This document shows positions 48,576 through 59,285 of a DNA stretch of 64,000 nucleotides, piece after piece. The DNA is from Streptomyces ruber (lineage in GTDB: Bacteria; Actinomycetota; Actinomycetes; Streptomycetales; Streptomycetaceae), in NCBI RefSeq assembly GCF_014648075.1, contig NZ_BMQK01000004.1:62001-126000 (forward strand), read 5' to 3'. The stretch's first letter is position 1, and each line of letters begins with the position of its first letter. The position numbers and the translations under genes are program-made. The notes under the pieces are model-generated. The model saw only the letters and a program-made list of their open reading frames with translations. It was not told the DNA's origin and ran no database searches.

Positions 48576-50642
48576 ATGACTGATGCCGGAAGCCGCACCG
48601 CCCCCTCCTCCGATCCCGCCTCTTCCGCTCCTCGTGCAGCGCGTGCGCCGCGGCTGCGGATCGTATGGTCGTTCGCCCGGCCGCACCGGCGCGCGCTCCT
48701 GGGGGCACTGGCGCTGGCCCTGCTGGGGTCGGCGCTCGGGCTCGCCACGCCCTTGGTCACCAAGTGGGTGCTCGACGCGCTCGGCGAGTCCTCGTCGCTG
48801 GCCCGCCCCGTGCTCGCGCTGCTGGCGCTGGCCGTGGTGGGCGGCGCCGTCACGTACTGGCAGTGGACCATGATGGGCGCGCTGGGGGAGCGCGTGGTGT
48901 TCCGGGCGCGCGAGTCGATGGTGCGGCGCTTCCTGCGCGGCACGGTGCCCGCCGTGACCCGCCGCCCGACCGGCGAGCTCGTCACCCGCGTCACCTCGGA
49001 CACCGTACTGCTGCGCCAGGCCGCGACCAGCGCCCCGGTCGGTCTGATCAACGGCACGGTCATGCTGGTGGGCACCCTGGTCCTGATGGCCGTGCTCGAC
49101 CTGGTGCTGTTCGGCACCACCGTGGCCGCGGTGGTCGTGGTCGGCGCGCTGTTCGCGGCGCTGATGCCGGGCATCGCCAGGGCGCAGCGGCAGGCCCAGG
49201 AGCATCTCGGGCAGCTCGGCGGCGTGCTGGAGGGCACGTTGCGCGCGATACGCACGGTGAAGGTGAGCCGGGCCGAGGAGCGTACCGCCGAGCGGATCGT
49301 GGCCGACGCGCGGTCCTCCGCCGAGTACGGGATCCGCGCGATCCGGCGCCAGGCGCTGGCCGGGACCATCACCTGGTCCGGCATCCAGGTGGCGATCATC
49401 GTGATCCTCGGTGTGGGTGCCTGGCGGGTCGCCGAGGGCCGGCTGGACGTCTCGACCCTGATCGCGTTCCTGCTGTACGCGTTCGGGCTGATGGGCCCGA
49501 TCGCCGAGCTCGGCCAGAACGCCACCGCACTGCAGGCCGGCATGGCGGCCGCGGAACGCATACGGGAGACCGACGACCTCCGCATCGAGGACGACCAGCG
49601 GATCGAGGACGGCCAGCGGATCGAGGACGGCCAGCGGATCGAGGACGGCCAGCGGATCGAGGACGGCCAGCGGATCGAGGACGGCCAGCGGATCGAGGAC
49701 GGCCAGCGGACCGAGGACGGCCAGCGGACCGAGGACCCCACGGCGCCGGCGGCCGGCTCACCGGCCTCCGCCTCGCACACCGCCGCCGCCGCCACCGCCG
49801 ACGGTGACGGTGACGGCGACGACACCCTCCCCGTCCTCGAACTCCGCGGCGTCACCGCGGCGTACGGCCCGGACGCCGCACCCGCCGTCCGGGGCGTCGA
49901 CCTGACGGTCCCCCGGCGCGGGCACATCGCGATCGTCGGCCCGTCGGGAGCGGGCAAGACGACCCTCTTCTCGCTGATCCTGCGGTTCCTGGAGCCCACC
50001 GAGGGCGAACTGCTCCTGGACGGCCGCCCGTACCGCGACCGCTCGTACGACGAGGTCCGGGCCCGGCTGGCCTACGTGGAGCAGGACACCCCGGTCCTGC
50101 CCGGCACCGTCCGCGACAACCTGCTGCTCTCCCGCCCCGACGCGAGCGACGAGGAACTGGCCCGCGTCCTGCGGGACGTCCGGCTCGACGAGAAGATCGA
50201 CTCGCTCGAGGAGGGGCTCGACACACCGCTGTCGGTCACGACCGTCTCCGGCGGCGAACGCCAGCGCATCGCCCTGGCCCGCGCCCTGCTGCGCACCCCC
50301 GACGTGCTGCTCCTGGACGAGGCGACCGCCCAGCTCGACGGGCTGACCGAGGCCGCCGTGCACGACTGCATCAGCGCCCGCGCCGCCACCGGGGCCGTCG
50401 TCACGATCGCCCACCGGCTGTCGACCGTGATCGACGCGGACGCCATCGTGCTGATGGAGGCGGGCCGGGTCCGCGCCCAGGGCCGCCACGACGAACTGCT
50501 GAGGACGGACGCCCTGTACCGGGAACTGGTGGAGGCCCTGCGCATCGCCGCCGACACGCGGCCGGCGCCCGTCATGGCGCTCCCGGCTCAGTCCTCCTCC
50601 ACCACGAACCCCTCCTCCACCATCCACTCCAGCGCCACCTGA
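48576..50642 (+). CDS. ABC exporter (fused TMD-NBD) with a repeat-expanded linker
   Basis: The product is 688 residues from ATG 48576. The six-helix transmembrane domain spans about 30-330; the ATPase domain about 425-660: Walker A GPSGAGKTTLFSLI, signature TVSGGERQRIALARALL, Walker B VLLLDEATAQLDG, then IAHRLSTVIDADAIVLMEAG. The linker at 336-387 is a six-residue repeat (RIEDGQ, nearly nine units). The 3' end overlaps the convergent binding-protein gene by 55 bp (50588-50642). It probably works as a homodimer exporting lipids or drugs. Confidence 0.9.
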   Translation: MTDAGSRTAPSSDPASSAPRAARAPRLRIVWSFARPHRRALLGALALALLGSALGLATPLVTKWVLDALGESSSLARPVLALLALAVVGGAVTYWQWTMMGALGERVVFRARESMVRRFLRGTVPAVTRRPTGELVTRVTSDTVLLRQAATSAPVGLINGTVMLVGTLVLMAVLDLVLFGTTVAAVVVVGALFAALMPGIARAQRQAQEHLGQLGGVLEGTLRAIRTVKVSRAEERTAERIVADARSSAEYGIRAIRRQALAGTITWSGIQVAIIVILGVGAWRVAEGRLDVSTLIAFLLYAFGLMGPIAELGQNATALQAGMAAAERIRETDDLRIEDDQRIEDGQRIEDGQRIEDGQRIEDGQRIEDGQRIEDGQRTEDGQRTEDPTAPAAGSPASASHTAAAATADGDGDGDDTLPVLELRGVTAAYGPDAAPAVRGVDLTVPRRGHIAIVGPSGAGKTTLFSLILRFLEPTEGELLLDGRPYRDRSYDEVRARLAYVEQDTPVLPGTVRDNLLLSRPDASDEELARVLRDVRLDEKIDSLEEGLDTPLSVTTVSGGERQRIALARALLRTPDVLLLDEATAQLDGLTEAAVHDCISARAATGAVVTIAHRLSTVIDADAIVLMEAGRVRAQGRHDELLRTDALYRELVEALRIAADTRPAPVMALPAQSSSTTNPSSTIHSSAT
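49581..49736 (+). repeat. In-frame 18-bp minisatellite, about 8.7 units
   Basis: One CGCATCGAGGACGACCAG, six CGGATCGAGGACGGCCAG, one CGGACCGAGGACGGCCAG and a final partial unit follow each other without interruption inside the ABC exporter gene. They encode RIEDDQ, six RIEDGQ, RTEDGQ and RTED between the membrane and ATPase domains. Confidence 0.97.
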
Positions 50643-51571
50643 TGCGGGTCCTCGCCGTCCACGTCCACCCGGGCGTTCAGCCTCCGGGCCACGTCGTTGT
50701 CGAGCCTGCCGGTGACGGGGGCCAGGACGGCGGCCATCTCCGGATACCGCTCGTAGGTCTTTGAGTTGATCATGGGGGAGGCGTTGTAGTTGGGGAAGAA
50801 CTTCTTGTCGTCCTCCATGACCACCAGGTCCATCGAGCTGATCCGCCCGTCCGTCGTGTAGACCTCCCCGTAGGTGCAACTGCCCTTGGCGGCCTGCGTG
50901 TAGACGATGCCGGTGTCCATCTGGGTGCGGTTGCGGGCGGGCAGGTCCATCCCGTACGCCTCCTCCAGGCCCGGCAGCCCGTCCGCGCGGTTGGCGAACT
51001 CGCTCTCCACGCACAGGGTCACGGCGCCGGGGTCCGACTCCGCGAGCGCGGCCACGTCCGAGAGCGTCCGCGTGCCGTACTTCTCGAAGTGGGACCGGTT
51101 CATGGCGAGCGCGTAGGTGTTGTTCAGGGCCGCGGGCGCCAGCCAGGTCAGGCCCTCCTTCGCGTCCGCGTCGCGCACCGCCTCCCACTGCCGGCGCGGA
51201 TCGGCGATGGGCTCGCTGTGGCCCAGGTACGTGATCCACGCCGTGCCCGTGTACTCGTACAGGGCGTCCGCGTCCCCGGTCCGCACGGCCTCCCGCGCGC
51301 CGATCGACCCCTGGATGCCCGTTCGGTCCAGGACCTCCGCGCCCGCCGCCTGGAACGCGATGCCCATGATCGCGCCGAGGATCAGGCTCTCGGTGAACGC
51401 CTTCGACGACACCGTCAGATCGGCGCCCTTCAGCGGCTCGCCGCGCCCGACGGTTCCCGGCCGCACGTCGTCCGTCATCGGGGAGCCGCTCCGCAGCCCG
51501 CAGCCCCCGCCGGCCGCCAGGACCACCAGGGATGCCGCGGCGGCGGTGAGCGACGCGTACCGCCGTCTCAC
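50588..51571 (-). CDS. Glycine betaine/choline-type substrate-binding lipoprotein
   Basis: The product is 327 residues from GTG 51571, overlapping the upstream permease stop. A lipoprotein signal (LVVLAAGGGCGL) is followed by an OpuAC/OpuBC domain (ADLTVSSKAFTESLILGAIM, DALYEYTGTAWITYLGHSE, LAPAALNNTYALAMNR, MDLVVMEDDKKFFPNYNASP). It is tethered outside the membrane and feeds the two permeases encoded upstream. Substrate (betaine, choline, carnitine or proline) cannot be fixed. Its 3' end overlaps the opposite ABC exporter gene by 55 bp. Confidence 0.9.
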   Translation of the reverse strand: MRRRYASLTAAAASLVVLAAGGGCGLRSGSPMTDDVRPGTVGRGEPLKGADLTVSSKAFTESLILGAIMGIAFQAAGAEVLDRTGIQGSIGAREAVRTGDADALYEYTGTAWITYLGHSEPIADPRRQWEAVRDADAKEGLTWLAPAALNNTYALAMNRSHFEKYGTRTLSDVAALAESDPGAVTLCVESEFANRADGLPGLEEAYGMDLPARNRTQMDTGIVYTQAAKGSCTYGEVYTTDGRISSMDLVVMEDDKKFFPNYNASPMINSKTYERYPEMAAVLAPVTGRLDNDVARRLNARVDVDGEDPHQVALEWMVEEGFVVEED

Positions 51572-52446
51572 GCGCCCGCCTCCAGCCCCCGGGGCCGCAG
51601 CAGCACCTCGGCCAGCGAGGCCAGCCAGTCCACCAGCAGCGCGAGGGCGACGGTCAGGATCGAGCCGAGCACCAGCACGGGCATGCGCTGGTTGGTGATC
51701 CCGGTGGTGATCAGTACGCCGAGCCCGCCGCCCCCGCCGAAGGTGGCCAGTGTCGCCGTGCCCACGTTCAGCACCAGCGCCGTCCGCACGCCCGCCAGGA
51801 TCAGCGGGACGGCGAGGGGGAGCTCGACCCGGGTCAGGACGCCGGCCGGGGACATGCCGATGCCGCGGGCGGCCTCCAGGAGCGTCGGGTCGTTGGCCTT
51901 CAGACCGGCGATGGTGTTGGAGAGGACCGGCAGCACCGCGTAGGCGATGATCCCGACGAGGGCCGCCGTCCGGCCGGTGCCGAGCCAGATCACCAGCAGG
52001 GACAGCAGCCCGATCGCGGGCGTCGCCTGCCCCGTGTTGGCGAACGCCATCGCCACCGGGCCCGCCCGGCGGAAGGCCGGGCGGGTCAGCAGCACGCCCA
52101 GCGGAATGGCGATGACCAGCACGAAGAAGGTGGAGATCACGGTCAGTTCGACGTGCTGGCGCAGCGCCTTCGCCACCTGGCCGCCCGACAGCGCGTTGCG
52201 GGAGATGGCGTCCAGGTCCGCCTGCCGGAACCACAGCCAGGTGACCAGCAGCAGGACCACCAGCACCGCGGGCAGCAGGGTCAGCTTCCGCCAGGTCACC
52301 CGGGGCGGCCGGGCCGCGGCCGGGCGGGTCTCCGCCATCTCGGTGTCCTCCGCCGACGTGTCTCCCGGCGTGCCTCCCGACGTGTCCTCCGGCTCGGTGT
52401 CCGTCGAGGTCCCGGGTCTGCCGGGGCTTCTCGGGTCGTCGCTCAC
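51568..52446 (-). CDS. Glycine betaine/choline-type ABC permease
   Basis: The product is 292 residues from GTG 52446, which overlaps the ATPase stop. An acidic disordered N-terminus of about 45 residues (TSTDTEPEDTSGGTPGDTSA) precedes six helices. The EAA loop is TLLEAARGIGMSPAGVLTRV, with VGTATLATFGGGGGLGVLI in the last conserved helix region of OpuBB/OpuBD permeases. It is coupled to the ATPase and binding-protein genes by GTGA overlaps on both sides. Confidence 0.9.
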   Translation of the reverse strand: MSDDPRSPGRPGTSTDTEPEDTSGGTPGDTSAEDTEMAETRPAAARPPRVTWRKLTLLPAVLVVLLLVTWLWFRQADLDAISRNALSGGQVAKALRQHVELTVISTFFVLVIAIPLGVLLTRPAFRRAGPVAMAFANTGQATPAIGLLSLLVIWLGTGRTAALVGIIAYAVLPVLSNTIAGLKANDPTLLEAARGIGMSPAGVLTRVELPLAVPLILAGVRTALVLNVGTATLATFGGGGGLGVLITTGITNQRMPVLVLGSILTVALALLVDWLASLAEVLLRPRGLEAGA

Positions 52447-53729
52447 GCCCTCGCCTCCCCGCTGTCCCCGCCCGCCGAGCCCTCCTGCTCGGTGTGCGTC
52501 TGCTGGGTCCGCGCCTCCTCCAGGTCGTGCTGGTGGGCCAGCGCGTCCAGCCGGTCGGCCTCCAGCAGTTCGTGCACGGAGTTCATCAGCGTCTCCATGT
52601 CGACCACGCCTTCGTACTGTCCGCGCCGCCCCGTCACCGCCACGCGCCCTCCGGCGTCCGTGAGCACGGCCTCCAGGGCGTCGTGCAGGGTGGCGTCCCG
52701 GGTCACGGTGTCGACGACCGGTGTCCCCGCCCGGGCGAGGGACCCGCGGGCTCGCATGAGGTCGCCGCGCCGCAGCCACTTGTACGGCCGTCCGCGCCGG
52801 TCGAGCAGCAGGATCTCGTTGATGCCGCTGCCGCGGAAGCGGTTGAAGATGTTCTGCAGCGGGTCGTCCACGGTCACCGTCGGCACGTCGGTGATCTCGA
52901 CCTCCCCGACCCGGGTGAGGTTGAGCCGCTTCAGCGCGGCCCCCGCGCCCACGAAGCCCGACACGAAGTCGTCCGCCGGGTTGGTGAGGATCGCCTCCGG
53001 GGTGTCGAACTGCGCGATGTGCGACCGCTCCCGCAGGACGGCGATCCGGTCGCCCAGCTTGATCGCCTCGTCGAAGTCGTGCGTGACGAACACGATCGTC
53101 TTGTGCAGCTCGTGCTGCAGCCGGATCAGCTCGTCCTGGAGGTGGTCGCGGGTGATCGGGTCCACCGCGCCGAACGGCTCGTCCATCAGCAGCACCGGCG
53201 GGTCGGCCGCGAGCGCCCGGGCCACGCCCACGCGCTGCTGCTGGCCGCCGGAGAGCCGGCGCGGGTAGCGGCCGTGGAACTCGCCCGGATCCAGCCCGAC
53301 CAGGTCCAGCATCTCCTCGACGCGGTCCCTGATCCGCGCCTTGTTCCAGCCCAGCATCCTCGGCACCTGGGCGATGTTCTGCGCGACCGTCATGTGCGGG
53401 AACAGCCCGGACGACTGGATGGCGTACCCGATCTTCCGGCGCAGCCGCACCGGGTCCATGTGGGTGACGTCCTCGCCGTTGATGCGGATCCGGCCGCTCG
53501 TCGGCTCGATCAGCCGGTTGATCATCTTCAGCGTGGTGGACTTGCCGCAGCCGGACGGCCCCACGAAGATCACCGTCTCACCCGCCCGGATCTCCATGTT
53601 CACGCAGTCGACGGACGGCTGCGGGCTGCCCGGGTACCGCTTGGTGAGGTTCTCCAGCTCGATGGTGGCGCCGGTGTGCAGGACCTCGCCGGGCTCGGGG
53701 GACGCGGGGGACGCGGACGTCTCAGGCAC
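52443..53729 (-). CDS. Glycine betaine/choline-type ABC ATPase with CBS domains
   Basis: The product is 428 residues from GTG 53729. Walker A is VGPSGCGKSTTLKMINRLIE, signature LSGGQQQRVGVARALAADPP, Walker B VLLMDEPFGAVDP. The C-terminal ~140 residues contain CBS-like repeats (EITDVPTVTVDDPLQNIF, PVVDTVTRDATLHDALEAVL), which in this family sense ionic strength. An N-terminal stretch of about 20 residues and a C-terminal acidic tail are poorly conserved in type. It overlaps the upstream permease by 8 bp. Confidence 0.92.
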   Translation of the reverse strand: MPETSASPASPEPGEVLHTGATIELENLTKRYPGSPQPSVDCVNMEIRAGETVIFVGPSGCGKSTTLKMINRLIEPTSGRIRINGEDVTHMDPVRLRRKIGYAIQSSGLFPHMTVAQNIAQVPRMLGWNKARIRDRVEEMLDLVGLDPGEFHGRYPRRLSGGQQQRVGVARALAADPPVLLMDEPFGAVDPITRDHLQDELIRLQHELHKTIVFVTHDFDEAIKLGDRIAVLRERSHIAQFDTPEAILTNPADDFVSGFVGAGAALKRLNLTRVGEVEITDVPTVTVDDPLQNIFNRFRGSGINEILLLDRRGRPYKWLRRGDLMRARGSLARAGTPVVDTVTRDATLHDALEAVLTDAGGRVAVTGRRGQYEGVVDMETLMNSVHELLEADRLDALAHQHDLEEARTQQTHTEQEGSAGGDSGEARA

Positions 53730-54369
53730 GGATCCCCCTCGGGATGGTCAGCCGCCCGACGAGCACGTACGCGGCGTCGAACAGAAGTGCGAGGACGATG
53801 ATGCCGAGCGTCCCGGCGAGCACCTGGTTCAGCGCGTTGCTGCTGCCGAGCGAGCCGAGACCGCGGAAGATCTCGTTGCCGAGGCCCGGCCCGGAGGCGT
53901 ACGCGGCGATCGCGGCGATGCCCATCAGCATCTGCGTGGAGACCCGGATGCCGGTCAGGATCGGCGGCCAGGCCAGCGGCAGCTCCACGCGCACCAGCCG
54001 GGCGAGCCGTGACATCCCGATGCCCTTCGCCGCGTCCACCAGCGAGGGGTCGACCCCGCGCAGGCCCACGACGCAGTTCCGCACGATCGGCAGCAGGCCG
54101 TACAGGGTCAGCGCGACGACGGTCGGCGGCACGCCCAGGCCCACCATCGGGACCAGCAGACCGATCAGGGCCAGCGACGGGATGGTGAGGATGACCGACG
54201 TACCGGTCGTGGCCAGGCCCGAGGCCCAGCCGCTGTGATAGGTCGCGACCCCGATCAGCACCCCGATGACGGTCGCCAGGACCATGCACTGGAACACCGC
54301 GCTGGCGTGCTGCCACGCGTCCATGAGCAGTTGCTCGTGCCGGTTGCCCAGGTACTCCCAGAAGTCCAC
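53722..54369 (-). CDS. Glycine betaine/choline-type ABC permease, first gene of operon
   Basis: The product is 215 residues from GTG 54369 with GGAGGTGA upstream. Five to six helices; the EAA loop is SLVDAAKGIGMSRLARLVRV, and IAAIAAYASGPGLGNEIFRG matches OpuBB-type permeases. It heads a four-gene operon (permease, ATPase, permease, binding protein), all overlapping by 4-8 bp. Such importers take up osmoprotectants. An Lrp-type gene begins 48 bp upstream on the same strand. Confidence 0.9.
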   Translation of the reverse strand: MDFWEYLGNRHEQLLMDAWQHASAVFQCMVLATVIGVLIGVATYHSGWASGLATTGTSVILTIPSLALIGLLVPMVGLGVPPTVVALTLYGLLPIVRNCVVGLRGVDPSLVDAAKGIGMSRLARLVRVELPLAWPPILTGIRVSTQMLMGIAAIAAYASGPGLGNEIFRGLGSLGSSNALNQVLAGTLGIIVLALLFDAAYVLVGRLTIPRGIRA

Positions 54370-54417
54370 GCGGTCACCTCCGGTCTCGGGCCGGCCGGCC
54401 TCGGCCGCGTACGGGTG

Positions 54418-56171
<1,754 letters not shown>

Positions 56172-56198
56172 CCCTGGTCACGCCCGGGCCGGTGTGCC

Positions 56199-56232
56199 GC
56201 GGCCCCACGGAACCTGACGGCCGTGGGGCCGC
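56199..56232. terminator. Terminator between hpd and the TPR gene
   Basis: A perfect 12-bp stem (GCGGCCCCACGG at 56199-56210, its complement at 56221-56232) with a 10-nt loop lies between convergent genes and can serve both. Confidence 0.85.
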
Positions 56233-56242
56233 GCGCCGTCAC

Positions 56243-57655
56243 CTACCCAGGCAGGTCCACCGCCGGGCCCACCTCCGGCGGCTCGCCCAGGCGGGCCAGT
56301 GCCGTGCGGGCCGCCGGGGCGTGCAGGGGGGAGAAGTACGGGTTCACGCGCAGGGCCTCGGTGAGGTGGCGGCGGGCCGGGCCGTCGAGGCCCAGCGCGG
56401 CCTCGATGGTGCCCAGGTGGTGGAGGTACGGCGCGCCGCGCACCTCGCCCGTCCGGGTCCGGTCCGTCGCCCGTCCCGCGTACGGCAGCGCCTCCTCGTC
56501 GCGGCCCGCCCGGTGCAGCGCCCAGCCCAGCGCGTCCGCCACCGCGAGCCCCGGCTGCCGCCGCCACTCGGCCCGCAGTCCGCGCACCGCCACCTCCGGG
56601 TCGCCGTGGTCCGCCTCCAGCCGGCCGAGGACCAGCGCCCCGTTCACCCCGGCCGCCGCCTCCTCCCGCACCGCCGTGCGCACCGCCCGGTACTGCTCCC
56701 GGGCCGCCTCACGGTGCCCCCGCGCCTCGTACAGCTCACCCAGCTCCAGGGCGTAACCGGGCGCCGGGTAGCTCCGCAGCGCCGCCCGGTAGGCGCCCGT
56801 CGCCTCCCGTACGCGGCCCAGCGCCGCCAGCGCCCGCGCCCGCCCGGCCTGGGCGGCGTGCGTGTCGGGGGCATCGCGCAGCGCGGCGGCGCAGCAGCGC
56901 AGCGCGCGCTCCCGGTCGCCCCGCTCCCACGCCAGCTCACCCGCCCGCAGCAGGTGCGCGGCCCGCTCGGCCGGGTCCTTCGCGCGGGCGGCCGCGTCCG
57001 CGAGGACCGCCGCCGCGTCCTCGCGCGCCCGGCGGTCCCCCCGCGCACGGGCCGCGAGCGCCGGCACCACGGGGCCGGAGCGCAGACCGGACAGCCGGAC
57101 CAGGAGCCGGCGGGCCGCCCGGTGGTCACCGAGCCCGTCGTAGGCGTCGACCAGCGGCGGGTACGACAGCCACCGGTCCGGTGCCAGGCGCACGGCCTCC
57201 TCGCCCCACCGCTTCGCCGCCCGGAAGTCGCGGCGCGCGACCGCCAGTTCCGCCAGCCCGCCGAACGCCTCGGGGTTCGCGCGCGGCCGCACCCGCAGCG
57301 AGGTGCGCAGCGCGTCCTCGGCGCGTGCGTAGTCCGCGAGCCCGCCCGTACGCCGGCCCCGCTCCCCGTACGCCGTGCCGAGCACCGCCCACGCCCGCCC
57401 GTCACTGGGCCGGTCGCGCAGGTACGGTTCCAGGTCGGAGATCAGCGCGACCAGGTCGGGCAGCGCGGCCGGCAGCCCGCCGGCGGCCACGGACCGCGCC
57501 CGCGCCTCGGGCCCCGCGGCCGGCCCGGCCGGTCTCCCGCTCCCGTCCGGCAGCAGCGTCAGCGCCCCGCCCGCCACGGCACACCCCAGCGCCGCGCGGA
57601 CCAGCGTCCGCCGTCCCACCCGTCCCGCCCGTGCTTCGCTTCCCATGCCGCTCAC
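56243..57655 (-). CDS. Exported or membrane-anchored tetratricopeptide repeat protein
   Basis: The product is 470 residues from GTG 57655 (ATG 57646 is an alternative). VGRRTLVRAALGCAVAGGAL looks like a signal or anchor with an arginine pair. The rest is Ala/Arg-rich helical repeats: AWAVLGTAYGERGRR, AFGGLAELAVARRDFRAAKR, GYALELGELYEARGHREAAR, a TPR array of about ten units. No enzyme motif is present; such proteins act as scaffolds. It is convergent with hpd and divergent from the oxidase gene at 57745. Confidence 0.8.
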   Translation of the reverse strand: MSGMGSEARAGRVGRRTLVRAALGCAVAGGALTLLPDGSGRPAGPAAGPEARARSVAAGGLPAALPDLVALISDLEPYLRDRPSDGRAWAVLGTAYGERGRRTGGLADYARAEDALRTSLRVRPRANPEAFGGLAELAVARRDFRAAKRWGEEAVRLAPDRWLSYPPLVDAYDGLGDHRAARRLLVRLSGLRSGPVVPALAARARGDRRAREDAAAVLADAAARAKDPAERAAHLLRAGELAWERGDRERALRCCAAALRDAPDTHAAQAGRARALAALGRVREATGAYRAALRSYPAPGYALELGELYEARGHREAAREQYRAVRTAVREEAAAGVNGALVLGRLEADHGDPEVAVRGLRAEWRRQPGLAVADALGWALHRAGRDEEALPYAGRATDRTRTGEVRGAPYLHHLGTIEAALGLDGPARRHLTEALRVNPYFSPLHAPAARTALARLGEPPEVGPAVDLPG

Positions 57656-57744
57656 TGTGCGTCCGGGCGGCCGCCGCAGCCCGGCACCGAAAGGCCCCCG
57701 CCGACGTATTCACACCGATGGCCGCCGGGTGTCACGCTCTGATC

Positions 57745-59145
57745 ATGAGCCGTATCGAAGCGCCTCGCGACGAACTCACCGGCAACCTCCTCGACCGACT
57801 CCGCAGCGGCCTCCCCGCCGAGGCGGTCCTCACCGATCCGGACGTCACGGCCTCGTACGCGCACGACATGGCGAGCTTCTGCGACGCGGGCGCCCCGGCC
57901 GCCGTCGTCCTGCCCCGCACGGTCGAGCAGGTCCAGCACGTCATGCGCACCGCCACCGAGCTGCGCGTCCCGGTCGTCCCGCAGGGCGCCCGCACCGGCC
58001 TGTCGGGCGCCGCCAACGCCACCGACGGCTGCATCGTGCTGTCCCTCACCAAGATGGACCGCATCCTGGAGATCAGCCCCGTCGACCGCATCGCCGTCGT
58101 CGAGCCGGGCGTGATCAACGCGGTCCTCTCCCGCGCGGTCGGCGAACACGGCCTGTACTACCCGCCGGACCCGTCGAGCTGGGAGATGTGCACCATCGGC
58201 GGCAACATCGGCACGGCCTCCGGCGGACTGTGCTGCGTCAAGTACGGGGTGACGGCCGAGTACGTGCTCGGCCTGGACGTCGTCCTCGCCGACGGGCGGC
58301 TCATGTCCACCGGCCGCCGCACCGCCAAGGGCGTCGCCGGGTACGACCTCACCCGGCTCTTCGTCGGCTCCGAGGGCTCGCTCGGCATCGTGGTCCGGGC
58401 CGTCCTCGGCCTGCGGCCCCGGCCGCCGCAGCAGCTCGTGCTCGCCGCCGAGTTCGCGTCCACGGAGGCCGCCTGCGACGCCGTCTGCCGGATCATGGAG
58501 CGGGGGCACGCGCCGTCCCTCCTCGAACTGATGGACCATACGACGGTCAAGGCCGTGAACGACCTCGCGCACATGGGCCTGCCCGAGTCCACGCAGGCGC
58601 TGCTGCTCGCCGCCTTCGACACCCCCGACCCGGCCGCCGACCTCGCCGCGGTCGGCACCCTGTGCGAGGCCGCGGGTGCCACCCAGGTCGTCCCGGCCGA
58701 CGACGCGGCCGAGTCCGAACTGCTCCTCCAGGCGCGGCGGCTGTCCCTCACCGCGCTCGAGGCGGTGAAGGGCACGACGATGATCGACGACGTGTGCGTG
58801 CCGCGCTCGCGACTCGGCGAGCTGTTCGAGGGCATCGGATCCATCGCCGCGAAGTTCCGGCTCACCATCGGCGTCTGCGCCCACGCGGGCGACGGCAACA
58901 CCCACCCCACCGTCTGCTTCGACGCCGCCGACCCCGACGAGTCGCGGCGCGCCCGCGAGTCCTTCGACGAGATCATGAGCCTCGGCCTGGAACTCGGCGG
59001 CACGATCACGGGCGAGCACGGTGTGGGTGTCCTGAAGAAGGAGTGGCTGGCCAGGGAGCTCGGCCCGGTCGGCGTGGAGATGCAGCGGGCGGTCAAGGCG
59101 GTGTTCGACCCGCTGGGCATCCTCAACCCGGGCAAGCTGTTCTGA
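57745..59145 (+). CDS. GlcD-type FAD-linked oxidase (glycolate/D-lactate dehydrogenase family)
   Basis: The product is 466 residues. The FAD-binding (PCMH) domain spans about 40-220: VPVVPQGARTGLSGAANATD and TIGGNIGTASGGLCCVKYGV are the pyrophosphate-binding loops. The C-terminal oxidase domain ends with FRLTIGVCAHAGDGNTHPTV (metal-binding His) and ITGEHGVGVLKKEWL. It oxidises a 2-hydroxy acid; D-lactate or glycolate are typical. I chose ATG 57745; there is no clear ribosome site. An upstream GTG/ATG extension at 57718 is possible. Confidence 0.9.
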   Translation: MSRIEAPRDELTGNLLDRLRSGLPAEAVLTDPDVTASYAHDMASFCDAGAPAAVVLPRTVEQVQHVMRTATELRVPVVPQGARTGLSGAANATDGCIVLSLTKMDRILEISPVDRIAVVEPGVINAVLSRAVGEHGLYYPPDPSSWEMCTIGGNIGTASGGLCCVKYGVTAEYVLGLDVVLADGRLMSTGRRTAKGVAGYDLTRLFVGSEGSLGIVVRAVLGLRPRPPQQLVLAAEFASTEAACDAVCRIMERGHAPSLLELMDHTTVKAVNDLAHMGLPESTQALLLAAFDTPDPAADLAAVGTLCEAAGATQVVPADDAAESELLLQARRLSLTALEAVKGTTMIDDVCVPRSRLGELFEGIGSIAAKFRLTIGVCAHAGDGNTHPTVCFDAADPDESRRARESFDEIMSLGLELGGTITGEHGVGVLKKEWLARELGPVGVEMQRAVKAVFDPLGILNPGKLF

Positions 59146-59285
59146 CGCCCGTTTCACAGGGCGGCCCCGTAGCAGAACGGTGCTCGAAAGGGGTGGGTAC
59201 GGCGGGAGGGGGCGAGACTCCTGCGCCGGTCTGGTAGATGTGGTGACCTCTCTACCAACTTCCGAGCAGATACGGGACGACGGCC

